Part shown: positions 5,555 through 7,017 of the stretch, one piece after another | Position numbering within the stretch: position 1 is the first letter of the stretch | Layout of the letters: each line of letters begins with the position of its first letter | NCBI GenBank assembly: GCA_900767015.1 | Contig: CAAFXQ010000152.1 | Coordinates: forward strand, 1-7,017 | Length of the DNA stretch: 7,017 nucleotides | Source of the DNA: Clostridia bacterium | Lineage (GTDB): Bacteria; Bacillota; Clostridia; Oscillospirales; Acutalibacteraceae | Direction of reading: 5' to 3' | Notes under the pieces: model-generated | Told to the model about the DNA's origin: nothing | Databases searched by the model: none | What the model saw: the letters and a program-made list of their open reading frames with translations, nothing else | Program-made: the position numbers and the translations under genes

Positions 5555-5559
5555 GGAGG
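5555..5559 (+). promoter_or_regulatory. Ribosome binding site that decides the response-regulator start
   Basis: GGAGG with a 7-nt spacer to the ATG at 5567. The longer open frame from the GTG at 5525 has no such site and would need a transcript starting upstream of the promoter. Confidence 0.85.
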
Positions 5560-5566
5560 CGATTAT

Positions 5567-6247
5567 ATGTCTAAAATTCTGATTGCTGACGACGAGCAAA
5601 AGATTCTTAAACTTGTCAGCGACTTTTTAAAAAAAGCCGGATATGAAACGGTCGAAACCGATAACGGGGACGATGCTTACAGACTATATAACGAAAATCC
5701 GTCGGATTTTTCGCTGTTGATTCTTGATATCATGATGCCCGGTCTGAACGGGTGGGAAGTATGCAGAAAGGTGAGAGAAAAATCCAACGTGCCGATTATG
5801 ATTCTTACCGCTCGGTGCGAAGAATTTGACGAGCTGATGGGCTATGAATCCGGTGCGGACGATTATGTGACTAAGCCCTTCAGTCCGTCGGTTCTTGTCA
5901 AAAAGGTGGAAGCCCTCCTTCGAAGAACGGCATCGGCCAAAAAGGACGAAAAGTGTGACGGAACGATAGGGGAACTTACCTTTAACCATGAGGCTCACGA
6001 AGTCCGTTTGGGCGGCCGTGAAATTGATTTAACCTTAAAGGAATATAATACGTTAAAAATGCTCATTGAAGCCCCGGGGAGAGTTTTCAGCCGTGATCAG
6101 CTTCTCGACAGTATCTGGGGTTATGATTACGTCGGAGACGTCAGAACCGTCGACTCTCACGTTGCAAGGCTTCGTGCGAAGCTCGGCGACTGGGGCAACA
6201 ATCACCTGAAAACCGTTTACGGAATCGGATATAAGATTGAGGAATAA
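5567..6247 (+). CDS. OmpR/PhoB-family response regulator
   Basis: The 226-residue protein is a DNA-binding transcription factor activated by phosphotransfer from the histidine kinase encoded next. The receiver domain (about 3-119) has every key residue: the acidic pair Asp8-Asp9, phospho-acceptor Asp54 in LLILDIMMPG, Thr81 and Lys103 in TKPF. The C-terminal winged helix (about 132-225) has the OmpR-type signatures Leu-Thr-Leu-Lys-Glu-Tyr, Asp-Gln-Leu-Leu...Trp-Gly, the recognition helix Arg-Thr-Val-Asp-Ser-His-Val-Ala-Arg-Leu-Arg-Ala-Lys-Leu and the Tyr-Gly-Ile-Gly-Tyr end hairpin. The start was set at 5567 from the ribosome binding site and the promoter position; the alternative GTG would add 14 unrelated residues. 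Its stop overlaps the kinase start by 1 nt. It may autoregulate through the repeat at 5492-5513. Its target genes cannot be read from the sequence. Confidence 0.95.
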   Translation: MSKILIADDEQKILKLVSDFLKKAGYETVETDNGDDAYRLYNENPSDFSLLILDIMMPGLNGWEVCRKVREKSNVPIMILTARCEEFDELMGYESGADDYVTKPFSPSVLVKKVEALLRRTASAKKDEKCDGTIGELTFNHEAHEVRLGGREIDLTLKEYNTLKMLIEAPGRVFSRDQLLDSIWGYDYVGDVRTVDSHVARLRAKLGDWGNNHLKTVYGIGYKIEE

Positions 6248-7017
6248 TGATGTCTGCAGGTACTTCTCAAAGACGGAAAAGCGGAATAAGAAGCCGTTTC
6301 GGAATCACGCTTTCTGTTGTTGTTGTAGCGGTTGTGATTTTAAACCTTGTTCAGTTTCTTTCCATGACGCGTATTTATACATATGCGACAAAGCTTGATA
6401 TGGAAAAGGCGGCCGATGCGGTAATGGAGCTGGATCTCGATGACAGCGGATTTTACAAAACGATCGCCGAACTGGAAAGTGCGTACAATGTCTATATTGA
6501 GATCTATAAGCCGCACGAGGATCTGATTTATACGACCAACAACAACGGCTGGATTTTTGATCCGGATCATCAGAATTCTTCTGGAAGCGAGCTTAAGCCC
6601 CGTATTATGAAGGTTCTCAGTCATAAAGACAACAGTGACGGAAGCTATTTTGAAGAACGGCAGGAGTTCTTTGCTGTTGCAAAATACATTGTTTACGGGG
6701 ACTTTACCAACACCGACATCGGCATCATTCTGTATTCATCGGTAGACATCATAACCGGCAACGCTAAAACGGCAAGCTGGACATTTTTCGGGATCAGCGC
6801 GGTTATTCTTCTTGTTGCCATCATTGCGCTGCTGATTTATACGATGGCATTTGTCAAACCTCTTGACACGGTAAACAATATTACAAAAAAGATCACGCAA
6901 ATGGATTTCAGTCAGCGATGCCCGTCTTTCAGAATCAGGGAACTTGACGAACTGAGTGCAAGTGTGAATGCGTTGTCTGCGTCTCTCGAACTGACTTTAA
7001 AGGATCTTCAGATTAAA
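6247..7017 (+). CDS. Sensor histidine kinase, N-terminal part, cut by the window end
   Basis: The frame is open from the ATG at 6247 to the last base (257 codons) and has the front half of a classical membrane sensor kinase. A basic cytoplasmic stretch (1-17) is followed by a first membrane helix (about 19-38), an extracytoplasmic sensor region (about 39-177), a second membrane helix (about 178-200) and a HAMP linker (about 201-254, with Phe-Val-Lys-Pro-Leu at its start). The DHp and ATPase domains with the H-box would lie beyond the window. The roughly 140-residue sensor region is mixed alpha/beta and might be PAS/Cache-like, but no ligand motif is evident. The start overlaps the regulator stop (TAATG). 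A second ATG at 6250 lies 7 nt from GAGG (6239-6242), better spaced than the first (4 nt), and could be the true start. It surely partners the regulator before it. Confidence 0.9.
   Translation, partial: MMSAGTSQRRKSGIRSRFGITLSVVVVAVVILNLVQFLSMTRIYTYATKLDMEKAADAVMELDLDDSGFYKTIAELESAYNVYIEIYKPHEDLIYTTNNNGWIFDPDHQNSSGSELKPRIMKVLSHKDNSDGSYFEERQEFFAVAKYIVYGDFTNTDIGIILYSSVDIITGNAKTASWTFFGISAVILLVAIIALLIYTMAFVKPLDTVNNITKKITQMDFSQRCPSFRIRELDELSASVNALSASLELTLKDLQIK

Noticed and set aside
5525..5566. GTG start giving a response regulator longer by 14 residues
   Set aside because: The GTG overlaps the -35 element of a strong promoter, has no ribosome binding site, and the added residues are not part of a receiver domain. 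The ATG at 5567 has an ideal GGAGG site.
5684..5998. 104-residue minus-strand open frame opposite the response regulator
   Set aside because: It is the antisense of the receiver domain, rich in His and Arg as expected of a shadow frame.
6340..6624. 94-residue minus-strand open frame opposite the kinase
   Set aside because: The plus-strand frame has a full kinase N-terminus with two membrane helices and HAMP, so this is a shadow.

Overview
The window reads as a chromosomal segment of a low-to-moderate GC Firmicute, most likely a Clostridia-class (Oscillospiraceae- or Lachnospiraceae-like) anaerobe. This rests on the gene families: a cdaA-cdaR c-di-AMP module, a DUF3343 plus EF2568-type cysteine desulfurase pair, a two-subunit aconitase X, strong AGGAGG-type ribosome binding sites and sigma-A-like promoters. 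The taxon is inferred from gene content, not from a marker gene. No rRNA, tRNA, CRISPR array, insertion sequence or phage gene is visible, and no gap between genes exceeds about 140 bases.

Layout. (1) 1-927, plus strand: the 3' end of an aconitase X large (catalytic) subunit gene, cut by the window edge and overlapping by 4 nt the complete small (swivel) subunit gene. (2) 928-1701, minus strand: a TauE/SafE-family membrane permease that converges on aconitase X with no base between the two stop codons. The apparent terminator of the aconitase X operon lies inside the permease coding sequence. (3) 1789-3967, minus strand: cdaA (membrane diadenylate cyclase) and cdaR (YbbR-domain regulator), overlapping by 17 nt. 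The glmM gene that usually follows is absent; a stable hairpin and then the permease gene come next. (4) 4061-5430, minus strand: a 74-residue DUF3343 protein (putative Se/S carrier) and a PLP-dependent cysteine desulfurase, overlapping by 4 nt. (5) 5431-5566: a divergent promoter region. (6) 5567-7017, plus strand: an OmpR-type response regulator and the start of its sensor histidine kinase, which runs off the window before the kinase core.

How the genes fit together. The minus-strand block could be one long transcript from DUF3343 to the permease, because no convincing terminator separates desulfurase from cdaA, although cdaA also has its own candidate promoter. DUF3343 and the desulfurase probably mobilise sulfur or selenium from cysteine or selenocysteine. 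CdaA makes c-di-AMP and CdaR modulates it from outside the membrane. The response regulator and kinase form a two-component system whose stimulus cannot be read from the sequence. Aconitase X probably dehydrates a small hydroxylated acid, with cis-3-hydroxy-L-proline the leading bacterial candidate.

I did not find an unmistakably new system. The most interesting points are the terminator encoded inside a convergent gene, the Se/S carrier-desulfurase pair next to the c-di-AMP module, the relocated cdaAR pair without glmM, and possible RNA structure ahead of the permease gene.
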